Source: Plectosphaerella cucumerina
Lineage: Eukaryota > Ascomycota > Sordariomycetes > Glomerellales > Plectosphaerellaceae
Length of the DNA stretch: 64,000 bases
Assembly: GCA_020746995.1 (NCBI GenBank)
Contig: JAGPXD010000006.1
Location: 2,604,001 to 2,668,000 of the forward strand
Direction: 5' to 3'
Part shown: positions 10,396-21,563 of the stretch, in pieces
Layout: each line of letters begins with the position of its first letter
How positions within the stretch are numbered: the first letter of the stretch is position 1
The notes under the pieces: generated by a model
What the model saw: only the letters and a program-made list of their open reading frames with translations
Database searches by the model: none
Told to the model about the DNA's origin: nothing
Translations under genes and position numbers: made by a program

Positions 10396-11845
10396 GTTGA
10401 CAGCTCGGGGAACGCAAGTCGATGTGGCTGTAGCTTATAAGTTATGGGGAGTCGGTGTGTTCGTCTAAAAGATCCGGTTGCTTGGCTCGAGGGGATCTGC
10501 AGGGTGCAAAGCATGGCACTCTTGGCAAGGAGCAGCAGCCTTATATACCAGCAGGGGGGGACCGCCAGGTCAAAGCCTCAACGACCCATCACTTTGACGT
10601 GACACGAGACCGCCGACAAGGCGACTTCCTCTAAGAGGCGTTCGACCCTACTCCACAGCCTAGGTAGGGGCGTGGACGCAGTGAAGCTGGAGGCGTGTGC
10701 AGGGCAAAGGCCAGGCCAGTCCAGGCTCCCCTCCTGAGAACGGCGAGACCGCTGGAACGGAGCGTCCGAAGACTGGAGGCGGGGTGGACGCTTTGATGCC
10801 ATGGCGTAGAGGACATAAGATTCGGTCCATTTGTGCCGTCTCCTGTGACCTGACCGGGTGACATCATGGATATGGAGGTTCAGCCCTGAGGAAAGTGAGG
10901 TGACGATGGCGCCAGCCTCCTGGTTGGAGGGGCCGGTGTCTAGAGGAAAGGCTTGCTGATGTATGATCGTGGTTGTAACCGCTAAAACGCTCGCTCATTA
11001 TGACGATCGCAAGTGCCGTTTTGCCGATGCTGGGGTCCAAAGCTGCTAGCCTTCTGGTCCGAGGTGTGGGGGAGGCGTTCGCTTCCCCAGCGATATTTTG
11101 GCCGTGAGACGCGCGGACTGGTGCTCCCCAAGGTTCGAGCTGGCTGTTAGGTCCCGTTGTGCTGCCACAGTGGCAAGGGAGCTTCATGCGGGGTAGCTTT
11201 GATGCAGATGGGATCAGACAACCGGACTCGGATGGAGGACCCAACTAGCTGGCAAGCTCGGTACTTGTCAAGCCACAAGGGCGGCGAGGTCCGGTATTGG
11301 GACGGCTTGGCCAACGGCGCGTGTTCTTGGCAGCCAACGCATCGGCACCGAAGGGCGAGAGGGTGTGATGAGGGTGGTGGTCTGGTGGATTTGGGGAACT
11401 TCGGAGGCGGCGATCCTCAGACTCAACGAGCTGCTTGCTAGCTCCAACATGCGGCCGCAGAGATGTGGATGCGATTGAGAAAACAGAGAAGGGGTGGTAT
11501 TGCAGGCTGATGATCTGCGGGCTGCGCGGCGTTCGAGCGGCGTTGGATGGAATGGACGTGGTGGGCATGGGTGGTATTGTTTGGTGGAGGTCGCGTGTCG
11601 GCCGAGCGACAGGCTCACTGCACCAGCGGTGGTCACTTCCTTGCTGACTCATCAAAACCCACCGTGAAGTTCAAGTGACGTGAACACAAACGCGGGGTAA
11701 ATCGGCGCGAGTCCCCCGCCATCAACACTGATACACCCTGGCCCAAATGTCCGAGATCGAACGAAGCGGACAAAGGGATTGTAATTCGTCGGGGACAAAG
11801 TGTTTGAAGCCAGCATTTTGATTCGATGACGGACTGATGAGAAAG
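10396..11845. other. long intergenic region upstream of the sugar transporter
   Basis: About 1.45 kb between the sugar-transporter start and the 3' end of the Kelch pseudogene, both on the minus strand. No open frame shows protein-like composition or splice logic. It probably includes the transporter's regulatory region. Confidence 0.4.
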
Positions 11846-13759
11846 CTATCGAGCAGCACTCCCACCATCCATCCCATGTACAGGCTCGTTCAATCTCTGT
11901 CTCCCATCCTCGGACACCAGCTCGGCGGGCTTGACCGAATCCTGAAGCTCAATAACCCGTGGCTCGGGCGACAGTTCAGCCTTTGTCTTTTCCTCTGTAC
12001 AGTGGTTCGCTTCTTGTCGCTGTTCCTTCGGCGACCGCCGCTTTCTCAAGACAAAGAACCACAAGAGTCCGGCTCCGATGGCGAGGATAAGGACGCCGCC
12101 TACCACAGCCCCGATGATGGCGCCCATCGGAATTCGCGATGTTTCTGTGTTATTTGATGGCGGTCCTGGGCTGTCATTACCTTCCTCTCTCTTGGGGAAC
12201 AGGTCTTCAACCGGGGACGAAGACCATTCTGCGGGTTTGGCGCGTCTGATTGCAATGATTAGCAGCTTCCCGAATCAACGCGTCAAAGATACATACACGG
12301 ACAGGATCTTCGAACTGGGCCTGTATATAGGGGCTCCCGCATCGTATTCATCTTTCGGCGAGAGACTGTTCAGGTCAAGGATGCCCAGTCCCTTCGGGAA
12401 CAGATCTTTCGTCCTCTGGACACCCGCCGAAGCAGGGTAAGGCAGCCCGCCTCAAGTGATGAGCTGACTCTTCCCAGCAATCGCACAGCCGTGACCCTCA
12501 CGAGCAAAAGCAGAGGTAAGGCTTCCTGGCTTGGTCCACGTGAAGGATGGCAGGCTTAGCACGTGCAGATCACTGAACGCTTGAAAGTTGCGATCGTTGG
12601 CGCCCCCGAACATGTAGCTTGCAATGTTGTCAGTCTTCATTCTTCTGGGAAGGCTCGAGCGACTGGTAAATGGAGACCAGGGGCAGCACTCACATATCAT
12701 ACGTTCCATTCGGACCCGACAGTCCTGCGACGCAATGCTGGTGACGACCATCAGGGAGCTGGTCGTCGGGGCTCCAGGCAGCCTGATTGTACCACTTGTC
12801 TGTAAAAGGATCAAGGAAATACAACCGGTCGAAATGGAGATAGCTGTACTCCCCAGTTCCTCTCATCGCCATGCCGCCGAGGATGAAGATGAGTCCGTGC
12901 CGACCGTAGTCCGGCACGAACAAGGCCTTGGATCCCCACAAGCTCGAGTCGGAGGTGTAGCCTGGCGTCTGTCGTGTTTCTTCCATGTCTCTGTCGTGAA
13001 GTTGAAAGAAACGTAGTGATGGAGGTTCTCGTAATCGTGATTACTACGGTTGTACGCGCTGCCACCGAATATGAAGCCGGCTTCGGGGGTGCTTGCGAAC
13101 GCTGCGTATGCTGTGGTCCATTGCTTTTGAAGATCAGGTTCTTTGGCCGAGGGAAGCTCGACCTCGCTCCAGTCGCCCTGATTGCCCGCCTTGTCGCAAA
13201 GTCTCCACGACTCTGGGGGTGCGGGGATTTGTTCAAGGTACTGTGTACGGCCGCCGACAATGTAGAAACACTTCTGCCTCTCGTCCGTCAACATGGCATG
13301 ATATTCCATGACTGGCGTGACCGGCCTGGCTCTCTCGGAGATAGGAACGCTTTCGGGCTCCCATGAACCCGTCAGGTCGATCGACAAGGTGACGTTGGCT
13401 GTAAAGGATAGGAAGTCAGCGTCGGAATGGTGGATAGATCGAGCAAGGGCAAGTGCGTCAAACTTGGATTGATGGGCCGATAGTCAAGAAAGCCATCTTG
13501 GGAGATTGAGCCCCCGTCATAGTAGATCCGATTTCCCATGACGGCCACTGTTGAGCACATTCGTCAGCTCATAATTTGTCTGATGAGGATGTATCGATTG
13601 GTTGATTTTCATACTTGCGCCGCCTGTTCGTCGCAGAAAAACAGAGGTGTCGGGGTTGTTGCTGGGATTTTCTTGCCGTTTTTCTACGCCCTGAACAGCT
13701 TTCGCTCCGTTCATCTTGTGAGCGCCGGTGACAATGACCATTGTGGACAAGAGAAACAT
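11846..13759 (-). pseudogene. Kelch-repeat membrane protein, apparently decayed
   Basis: The gene resembles fungal Kelch proteins with a signal peptide (MFLLSTMVIVTG...), an extracellular beta-propeller and one C-terminal transmembrane helix (MGAIIGAVVGGVLILAIG...LLWFF) followed by a charged tail. Kelch blocks visible are NRIYYDGG, AGFIFGGSAYNRSN, GLIFILGGM and YMFGGANDRNF. Exons are about 13759-13614, a short one near 13550-13460, 13398-12694 and 12643 downward, with the last starting at 12245. Two defects are seen. The 13398-12694 exon is one base short for the frame, with a frameshift near 12975-12990 between ETWKKHD and TPGYTSDSS. An in-frame TGA near 12456 interrupts SQLIT-stop-GGLPYP. 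The frameshift could be avoided by a 44-nt intron with a poor donor (GTTTCT), but the TGA has no splice escape that I can find. Confidence 0.7.
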
Positions 13760-14606
13760 GATCAGACCCCCCACGGTTGCGAACCACTCCCGTCAAGTCA
13801 GAACCGGTGTTTCTGGATTCTGCCGCAAAAACAATAGTTGATTCAATGCAGTCAATGAATGCGACTGCGTTGGCGTTGTGAGGGTTGGGAAACTATGGAG
13901 AAAGCAAACACGAACACTGGGGGACACCGGTTCGTGGTGGAAAGGGGGCTCTGCTGAGGGCCCCATGGAGCCGCTGGCTTTTGTCGTACCGTTCGAGTTG
14001 TGTTCCCGTGGCTGGCATGGTGTGTAACACCAGCCATAGGGTGCACGATACTGGTAGGGTGGTAATAACCGCTTGAAGGATTTTGGATACTGGCAGAGGC
14101 CGGAGGGCCAGGGTTCGTCTACACGATCAAGAGACCAAGGAAGAAGAGACACCTTCAGAAATTGAAGTTTTCTCCAGGCACGTCTCACTTCTGGTAGTTG
14201 AAAGCTTGCGTCTTGAACCTATCGTCTCAGAGTGGTAGAAATAACCAGACTACGACGCAAGAGGCCGCCATTGTCTCGCACAGATCCTTCCAAGCCACCT
14301 GTATGCGGCCACCCGACAAGGTCCCATGGACACGCGTATTGCCGGGCAAAAGCTTGGCCGGGTTGGCCGGAATCCGCATCCCAACAACGCACGACTCGGA
14401 CAACAAGCAGGGGCTTATCTCACTTCACCAGGGGCCTGGCTGTAGAGCCCGGACGTCTGGATAGAGAGCCCGGAAAACTAGGTCCCCCGGAAACCGCTGT
14501 CGCGACAGCCTCAAAAAACCACTAAATTAAAAGACTCGGACTCAGCCAATTAACTACTACAGATAACCGCGTTAATCAGGGGCTTAGATAGACTACGACC
14601 GAGTAG
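13760..14606. other. intergenic upstream of the Kelch pseudogene
   Basis: No gene seen. The right part (14520-14606) is AT-richer and grades into the hAT relic. Confidence 0.4.
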
Positions 14607-15320
14607 TCAATCTAGATGGACAGTTAATCTAGATGGATGGTTGATCCAGATGGACGGCTGATCCAGATGGACGGTTGGACCTGTCTGGCGGCAGCGGCGA
14701 AGTTCGTTTTCTTCAGACGCCTGAAATTTCTTGGCGTAGGACTCGTGCTCGAAAGATTCGAAGTCCTCGCCGTAGATAAATGCCCGGCCAACGATGTTGA
14801 GGGTGTGGCTGAAGCAGCGGATTCGGCGGTCGGTGATGTCAATGTCGGAACACATGTCGGGCTGAACCTTGTTGAATAGATGTTCACTGCAGACATCATT
14901 GCTGCTAGTGGTGTTGGAGACGAGGCAGCCCAGACGATCGGTGAGATCCCAGTCGGTGACAATCTCTTCGAGGAAGAGGGCAAGGTTGGGTCCAGAGGGG
15001 AAACCACTGACGTGGTGGAAGGCGATCAAACGCTGCTGGAGACTGCCCTGGGCGTTGATGTAATGAGCGGAAACCTCAAGAATCGTAGCTGGGACCGCCG
15101 ATGCCCTCCAGAGGCCAAAGGCAATGTGGACTCGCGAGACTGCCGTTTCAATGTCTGCTTGTATGATCCGTTTCTTCTCTGCGAAGATCCGATCGAAGTT
15201 GGATCGCATTGCTTTTCGCCCCAAATCGATTTGGGCAGCCATCGCTGGGTTCATGATTCGCAGCATCTCCTGGAAGGATGGGTTCTCGAAGACGTCGAAC
15301 CCGTCGGTGGCAGTCTAATT
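14607..15320 (-). mobile_element. hAT-type transposase relic
   Basis: The minus-strand open frame reads ENPSFQEMLRIMNPAMA, then DWDLTDRLGCLVSNTTSSND, RIRCFSHTLNIVGRAFIYG and KKFQASEENELRRCR. This order matches the catalytic half of fungal hAT transposases (Restless/Tol2-like: 'hP.F...l..lNP', 'ri..i.sDNas.ND', 'RClaHiiNL.a.afl.G'). The frame then runs into a 17-bp minisatellite and stops, so the C-terminal hAT dimerisation domain is missing. Upstream, 15341-15574 encodes a Ser/Thr/Pro-rich linker in another frame, and 15593-15775 has a possible remnant of the N-terminal BED-like region (RSWITGHG). It is truncated and frame-broken, so inactive. No terminal inverted repeats could be identified by eye. 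Confidence 0.72.
14610..14677. repeat. 17-bp minisatellite, four units
   Basis: Four units of 17 bp: ATCTAGATGGACAGTTA, ATCTAGATGGATGGTTG, ATCCAGATGGACGGCTG and ATCCAGATGGACGGTTG. Unit differences are mostly C/T transitions. The repeat sits at the broken 3' end of the transposase relic and is read as a repeated H-L-D-Q/I-W-I pattern. Confidence 0.85.
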
Positions 15321-15774
15321 CAAACTCGAGGCGAAGACCCTCAAGCTTGCCGTGAACTGCTGTCGCTGGAGACGCCAATGATCGCAGCGGTGCTGGGGTT
15401 CGGGTCACCGTCTCGGATGGTGTTGTCTGTGACGCTCATCTGCGGGGACAGGCTCGGGGACAGGCTCGGGGACAGGCTTGTGGACATGGTGTTTTCGTTT
15501 GAGATGGTGAATCGCAGAGCCGGTCGCAGAGGCGGTGTACTGTCGGTTGATGTGTCGTCGATCGCAATGGCCACAGGCTCAAAAATTTTTGCCTAAAGAC
15601 AATGACGGTGAGTTAATTTGACTAACAACAGCGGGCGAATAATTGATGGCGTACCTTGGGTGAAGCCATCACGACGAAGCTCGGTGACGAAGATGCCGTG
15701 TCCGGTGATCCAGCTCCTCCTCCCGCGAGTCGAAGTGCTGAGCACGTATTGTCGGTGTTCGTAAGTTGCGATAG

Positions 15775-16630
15775 TTCCCCCGGTGGCATCGCGAGGATCG
15801 TCAGCGCCGACGGTGAGCTGGGCGTAGACGGTCGGTGGCCAGGTTGACTTGACGACCAAAGGCGTTCCCGAGGCCATCTTGGGGGCGTTGGCGTAAGAAG
15901 GGAAGTTAACGGTGTGATGGGGAGTGAGGCTTCGAAGATGCCCAGATATGTGGTCTGGAGTGAAAGAGACGGGATGTTCAACAACCCAAGAAACGCGGTC
16001 GGGCTCGGGTAGCTTGGGGTATACGCGATCAAACAACTCTCCGTTGTGTTGTCTGGATTGAAATCTGTCATTTTCCTGGACCAGGCGGTAATTTTGTACC
16101 GAGTTCTTCAGGTCTACGTACTGTTTTGACAAACATCTGCCATGTACCACGAATTCTAACGATTGTTTGATAAGATTGATTGATTTGATAGCTCCTGTCC
16201 TCTCTGTCGCACGTCGGCGCGACGAAATCGTTGCAAAAAGCCAAGGCGGCAATTCTGTACAAATCTTCTTGGCCGGATAGGTTGAAGACTAGCATTTAAC
16301 ACCGAAGCGCTCCTGATGCGGGCGTCTTTGTTTCCATGCCTCAGTTTCTCGCCAGTTACTTTGGGAGGTCATTCGGGTTTGGTGTTAGCTTGGTTTTCAC
16401 AGTGCAACATTCTGCCGTCACTGTTTCCACCCCTGACCGCGACGACCAAACAACAGGAATGGATCAACGAAAGTCCGCGGGCGAAGCGACGCCGGGCCGG
16501 TCCCTTGCTAGTCTGTGCTCGCTCGTCGTTCTAGTGACATTCAACCGTGTGTCACCCGCCGACAGCCCCCGAAACCATCCCGGCGACATGCCCCTCTCAA
16601 TGACCCGCGATCCGGCACGACTCGGCCGCC
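15775..16630. other. intergenic, upstream of a Zn2Cys6 gene
   Basis: The left part may contain further scrambled hAT sequence. The right part is the promoter of the regulator at 16631. No separate gene can be supported. Confidence 0.4.
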
Positions 16631-19008
16631 ATGGACGACCGCTTCTCAGAACCGTCCTCCATGCTGCCTGACTACGGCGCAGTGGCGGGCACTCGACGAT
16701 ATCGATCAAAGGCTCAGCGTCCGTGCGATCTGTGTCGCGCCCGCAAGGTCCTCTGCAACATCCCCGACCCCTCGCAGCCGTGTCAGCTTTGCACCCGCAT
16801 CGGCCGCATTTGCACGTTTGTTGGCAATCCAGGGAAGAGGCAGCAGAGCAGGGCCGCCGCTAAGGGGAACTCGCCATCGTCGGCTGAGGGTCGAGGGCCG
16901 TTGAACGGGCAGGCCAGCGCCGCCATGGACGTGTCTCCGTCGGGGGTCCTCATGTCTCAGGATGGTCCGGGTGTTGGAGATGATCGGGGCTTCGGCGTGT
17001 CAGGCGGTAAGCAACCGTGACCTCGGTGCCGGACCTTCGACTGATACTCCTAGACATGATCGGCCACGGGATGCAGACGAACGAGATGGAGGACATGAAC
17101 CTCATCGATGCCCCGAGCGCCATCTGGCCCAGCGACAACGACATCAACTGGGATCTGTCCAACGACCCGTTTGCCCACGCGACCCTTCAGGATCAAGTCT
17201 CACCATCCGCCTTTCAGATTGACTTCATGCCGGACCTTGGGCCGAGAGACTCCCAGACCCCATCCGACGCTCAAAGAGAGGCTGAAGAGAGGGACTCGGC
17301 CCCGGCGGCACAAAGCAGCAGCAATCACGCCCCAGGATCATCGATGGACCTGAGAGCCAATTACTCCACGACCTTCATCGGATACTCCAATGAGTCGGAC
17401 CCCTTCGCCCTCAACTTCTTTCCCCACGATGACCGGGATGAAATCGACTTCTTCCGCGTCACATATCGAAAGTTCATGCCCGACAGCAAAAGCAATGCTG
17501 CGACAAGACCATTACACTTTCTCCAGAGCCAGACAGCGACGGTGGTCGAGGCAAGAAGGATAATGGATGAGTGTCTGCCACCGATTGACGACCGAGCGAG
17601 TCTCGAGGCCCTCGTCGACAGGACAGCAGGCGCTGCCCTGGTGAACCTGTAAGCCACCTCCTCATGAACCTCCTTGAAGCCACGGCCGCTGACCAACTCA
17701 CCAGGTACTTTCGATTCGTCTTCCCGGCTCTGCCCATTCTCTCACGCTCACTCGTCCTCCGCGACGTCGCCAAGTTCGTCGCCGAAGCTCCCACTGGTCT
17801 GCTCGCTGGGATCTACGCTCTGTCCCTCCCATTTGCGCCGTGGGACGAGACACTCTGCCTAAGCAATGCATACGCCAAGCCGAGCGTTGACTCGCTCTGG
17901 AAGATCTCCTATACGAGTCTCCAGAGGGAGATGCATTTCCCTCATCTCTCGTGCATCCAGATTTACCTCCTCCTGCAGAACCACTTCCAGTTCGACTCAG
18001 TCTCGGTCGAGACACCTTTCGTGTGGTCCACTGCCGCTTCGATGCTGGCCATGGCCCAATCTCTCGGGCTGCACACCGATCCTGCCGGATGGCACTTGCC
18101 TCCCTGGGAGATTCGATTGAGGAGGAGACTTTGGTGGGCTGTCTATGCCGAGCACACGTGGAGGTCCATCACGCATGGCCGGTCTTCGATGATCCGGCAT
18201 GATGACTGGGACGTCTCCCCTCCTTCAGCCGACGACTTTACGACGGATGAGGGCGTATCACTGCCGGATGAAGTTGCGAAACAATCCCCCGACTACTTCA
18301 TTTATCTCTGCTCACTGACAACCATTGCCGACGGCATCTGTCGACAGTTCTTGTAAGACTTCCTCCCATTCCTCTTCCCATCCCCTTCCCATCTGGCCTC
18401 TAACCTCCGGTTCCAGCACCTTACGAGCAGTCTCCCGCCAACAAACCCTCGACACCCTCATCACGCAAGCACGTACCCACCGGCAACAACTCCTCGACTG
18501 GCTCGAGAACCTCCCCGAGACCCTCCGACTCAACGTCGAGAAAGATGACTTCTCCTCAGAAGACACCGTCGAAAGCCATGCCCCGCTCTACGTGGCCTAC
18601 TACACCGCACACATCCTCCTCTTCCGCGCCCTTCTTCGCCCCATCATCGCGCGAGACCCCGAGCCTAATGCCCCACAAGGCTCGACAGCAGCCATCCTCC
18701 AGGCCTCACGCAGCCTCATTCAGACTGTCATCAAGTTCATCTGCGGCCTGGACGCGCGCCATCAGTCAGCATTCTGGCCTGCCTACACTCGCCATTGTCT
18801 GTCGTACCCGGGACTCTTCTGCTTCATGCTCTCGACGCAAAAGGCGGAGCCGCACATGGCTGCCTTTGATCGAGGGCTGCTCGATACATGGCGGAGGACG
18901 CTGAGGACGAGAGTGCAGTCGTGGCCGCTGCTGCGGTTCGCGATTGTCAAGGTGGATGCTATTTATTGGAAAGGGTTGCAGCGGCCGGTATCTCAGGGAG
19001 AGAAGTAG
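16631..19008 (+). CDS. Zn2Cys6 transcription factor with fungal-specific regulatory domain
   Basis: Four exons (16631-17006, 17054-17648, 17705-18352, 18417-19008) join in phase to give 736 residues. The zinc cluster near residue 30 is PCDLCRARKVLCNIPDPSQPCQLCTRIGRICTF, with CX2CX6C...CX2CX6C spacing. A long acidic/polar linker follows. The middle-homology region then shows LYFRFVFPALPILSRS, LLAGIYALSLPFAPWD, AASMLAMAQSLGLHTDPAGW, IRLRRRLWWAVYAEHTWRSITHGRSSMI and HDDWDVSPPSADDF, as in the XlnR/AmyR-type fungal_trans family. The third intron has a strong polypyrimidine tract. It is convergent with the transporter at 19328-20929, so any regulatory link to that module is only positional. Confidence 0.93.
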
Positions 19009-19327
19009 GCGGAAGTCGGGAGCGTTCTTGCAAGCATTTAGTATAGCCATGCTGTAATTCTAGCAACTTGTTGAAGACTGATTGTGGCAAAATCATGATC
19101 GTCACTTCTCGCAAACTGAGCAGTCTGGTGATATCCTCTTGTCTCCAAACTTTGTTCGTGATCTGGAAGCTTTGAAGGGGGGGGGGGCAGAATTGCGAGG
19201 CTGGACCAGTTGAGCTCATGCTTGTCGCACGATGTTCATCGCAGAGTAGTAAGATCAAAGCTTTCCATTGGAACTCTGTTACACTTGCAGTGTACGTCTT
19301 GTATGCTAATTATCCAGTTTCCTCCGC
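19009..19327. other. 3'-3' intergenic
   Basis: Separates two convergent genes. It holds a run of about ten G near 19177-19186. No gene is seen. Confidence 0.4.
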
Positions 19328-20929
19328 TTAGAACACATACTGGAAGTGCAGACCCCGGTCGCCCTCCTTGCCGTTGGTCTCCTGCCCCTCGGCCAACAGA
19401 CGCTCCTTCTGGCGCATACGGTACTTGAGGAGCGCGTAGATAAGACCGACACACAGAAGGGCGATGACCTCGCCACCAAGAGAGATAGCATTGCCCTTGA
19501 TGTATCTGGGCGCATCGTACACGGGGTAGATCTGCGACGCCGCCAGACCGGAAGCGTTGGCGATGGAGATGAGCATGGCGATGGCGACGGAGCGTTTGTA
19601 GTCGGGCTGGATGTTGTTGGCGACCCATCTGAAACGGTCAGCATTGCGAGTCGCCGAGGGGAAAGGAGGACTAACGTGACCAAGATGGTGTTGAAGGAGT
19701 AAACTCCGGCACCGACGAGGAACATGGCCAAGAAGCCGGCACCCTTGTGGCCCGTGCCGACGGCGATGGCATAACCGGTGATAACCAGCATCGGGGAGTG
19801 GATGAGGCAGACGGCGCGGCGGCTGAGGCGGTCGGAGACGAAGCATGTGATGGCGGTGGTGATGGATGCGAGAATGTAGACAGGGATGCTGAGGTAGTTC
19901 GCCTGCAGGCCGGTGTATCTGGTGATGTCAGTCGAGTGTAACATGTGTCGCGAGGAGAGTGCTTACCCAAGACCCTTCAGAAGGGTAGGAAGGAAGGTTC
20001 CAAACCCGAACAGCGCGATAGAGGAGCAGAACAGGGCGACGGAAGCAAGGTAGACAAAGGGGTCGGTCAGGGCCATGACGACCTGCGGCCAATCGACTCC
20101 CTTGGTCGTCTCCTTGTAGGGATGGTTCTGCTCCTTGATTCGGACGACAATAGCCTTCTCCTCGGGGGTCAGGAACCATGCCGTCTCAGGCGACGTGGGT
20201 AGACTGATCCAGCAGACGATTCCGATGAAGAAGGAGACGAGGCCCTCAACGATGAACAGCCAGCGCCACGCCGAGAGGCCATGCCTGTCGCCCATGGACT
20301 GCACGCCGTAGGCGAAGAGGCCGCCAACGGCACCCGAGATGGCAATTGTGATGTAAAGCACGGCGACGCGCTTGCCCTGGGAGGCGGCGGGGTAGATTTG
20401 AGAGATGACGAAGGTGAGGGCAGGGAAGAGACCCGCCTCAGCGACACCGAGGAGGACACGGCAGGCGATGGTCTCGGCGTAGCTATTGACGAAGCCCGTT
20501 CCGAGGGTAATAGCGCTCCAGCTGATGATGGCGATGGCGAGGACCTTGCCGGGACCCCAGCGCTTGACGGCCAGGACCCAGGGGGTTTCGAAGAGGACGT
20601 AGGTGATGTAAAAGTACATTGAGATATCGTTGAAGTCGGTGCCGGACATGCCTGTGTCTTCCTCGAAGCCGAAGACGCGGGCGTTTCCTAGGGTCAAGTT
20701 AGTGAGGGTTGCTGGATGGCTTCAATGCGGCCTGGCACTCACCAATGTTGGTGCGGTCGAGGTATCCGAAGAGGACCAGCAGGGCCATCTGCGGCATCAC
20801 CCACTTGTCGAACTTGGAGAGGACTCTCTGCTGCATGACCTTGTCATCGTCAGACATTTCGCCGGCATTGATGCTGCTGCTGTCGTTGCCGTCCGGCTGG
20901 ACCTCAATGTCCTTCTCGGAGGGTGCCAT
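19328..20929 (-). CDS. MFS transporter, Dal5/allantoate permease (anion:cation symporter) family
   Basis: Four exons (20929-20743, 20687-19967, 19918-19676, 19628-19328) join in phase to give 483 residues with about 12 membrane segments. Family features are KFDKWVMPQMALLVLFGYLDRTNIGNARVFGFEED across the first intron, YITYVLFETPWVLAVKRWGPGKVLA, CRVLLGVAEAGLFPALTF, the RVAVLYITIAISGAVGGLFAYG helix and FLTPEEKAIVV at the central loop. Dal5-type carriers import organic anions such as allantoate, ureidosuccinate, nicotinate-like acids and dipeptides. It is transcribed divergently from the M20 ureido-amidohydrolase at 21564 from a shared 634-bp region, which suggests uptake plus hydrolysis of a carbamoyl/ureide compound. 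An in-frame upstream ATG at 21028 would add 33 residues of unremarkable sequence. Confidence 0.92.
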
Positions 20930-21563
20930 GTTGGTGGCAGATGTTGGTGATGCTGGGGTTCGGTCGGATGTGGAATCCAATGGTGAAGATGGCTTTGGAA
21001 AAGAGAGAGAGCAAGGTTTTGAAGACACAGAAACGCTGAAGTTGCGATGTGGCGAATGGTGTTGTGATCATCCATAGGTGAGGTCGACGGCCTGTAAATA
21101 CATGGACTCATCACGGCCGTCCGATCGGCGTAGGTCGCTATCGGGAGGGCCTTTGGACGCCCACTGGACCCGCCCAACCCCGGACTTTGGTCAAGCAGGG
21201 CGCATATCGGATAATGGGTGCCGCTGCAATTGGCTGCTTGGAGGAAGCGATATCATAATGGGGCCATGTTGGAGTGCAGAGGGCCCCGCCGCCCACGAGT
21301 CAGGAGGCAGGCTTCCCCTCAAGATACCGACGGCGGATGACGGCCGACGGCGGTCATCGGATTGGGGTGGATGCCGTCGGTGGATTATCACGGCCGCCCC
21401 GCCACTTCGTCCGCCGACGCGGGTTCAGGGATCGGAGCCGCGGGCGTGGACATGCCGGAGAGATTGTTTATCTATTTCAGTCGGGGGAGTCTGCACTGTT
21501 CAGAGGTCAGTCAGCAAGTCATACCTCCTACTGCAACCACATCACGGACACACGCTACACACC
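20930..21563. promoter_or_regulatory. shared promoter of the Dal5-type transporter and the M20 amidohydrolase
   Basis: 634 bp between two divergent start codons. One strong GATA-factor site, AGATAA on the minus strand at 21468-21473, lies about 90 bp before the amidohydrolase start and would fit AreA/Nit2 nitrogen control. No experimental basis; inference from gene function and motif. Confidence 0.35.

Noticed and set aside
10864..11655. Several overlapping frames of 90-136 codons upstream of the sugar transporter
   Set aside because: None gives protein-like hydrophobic or motif structure and they conflict with one another.
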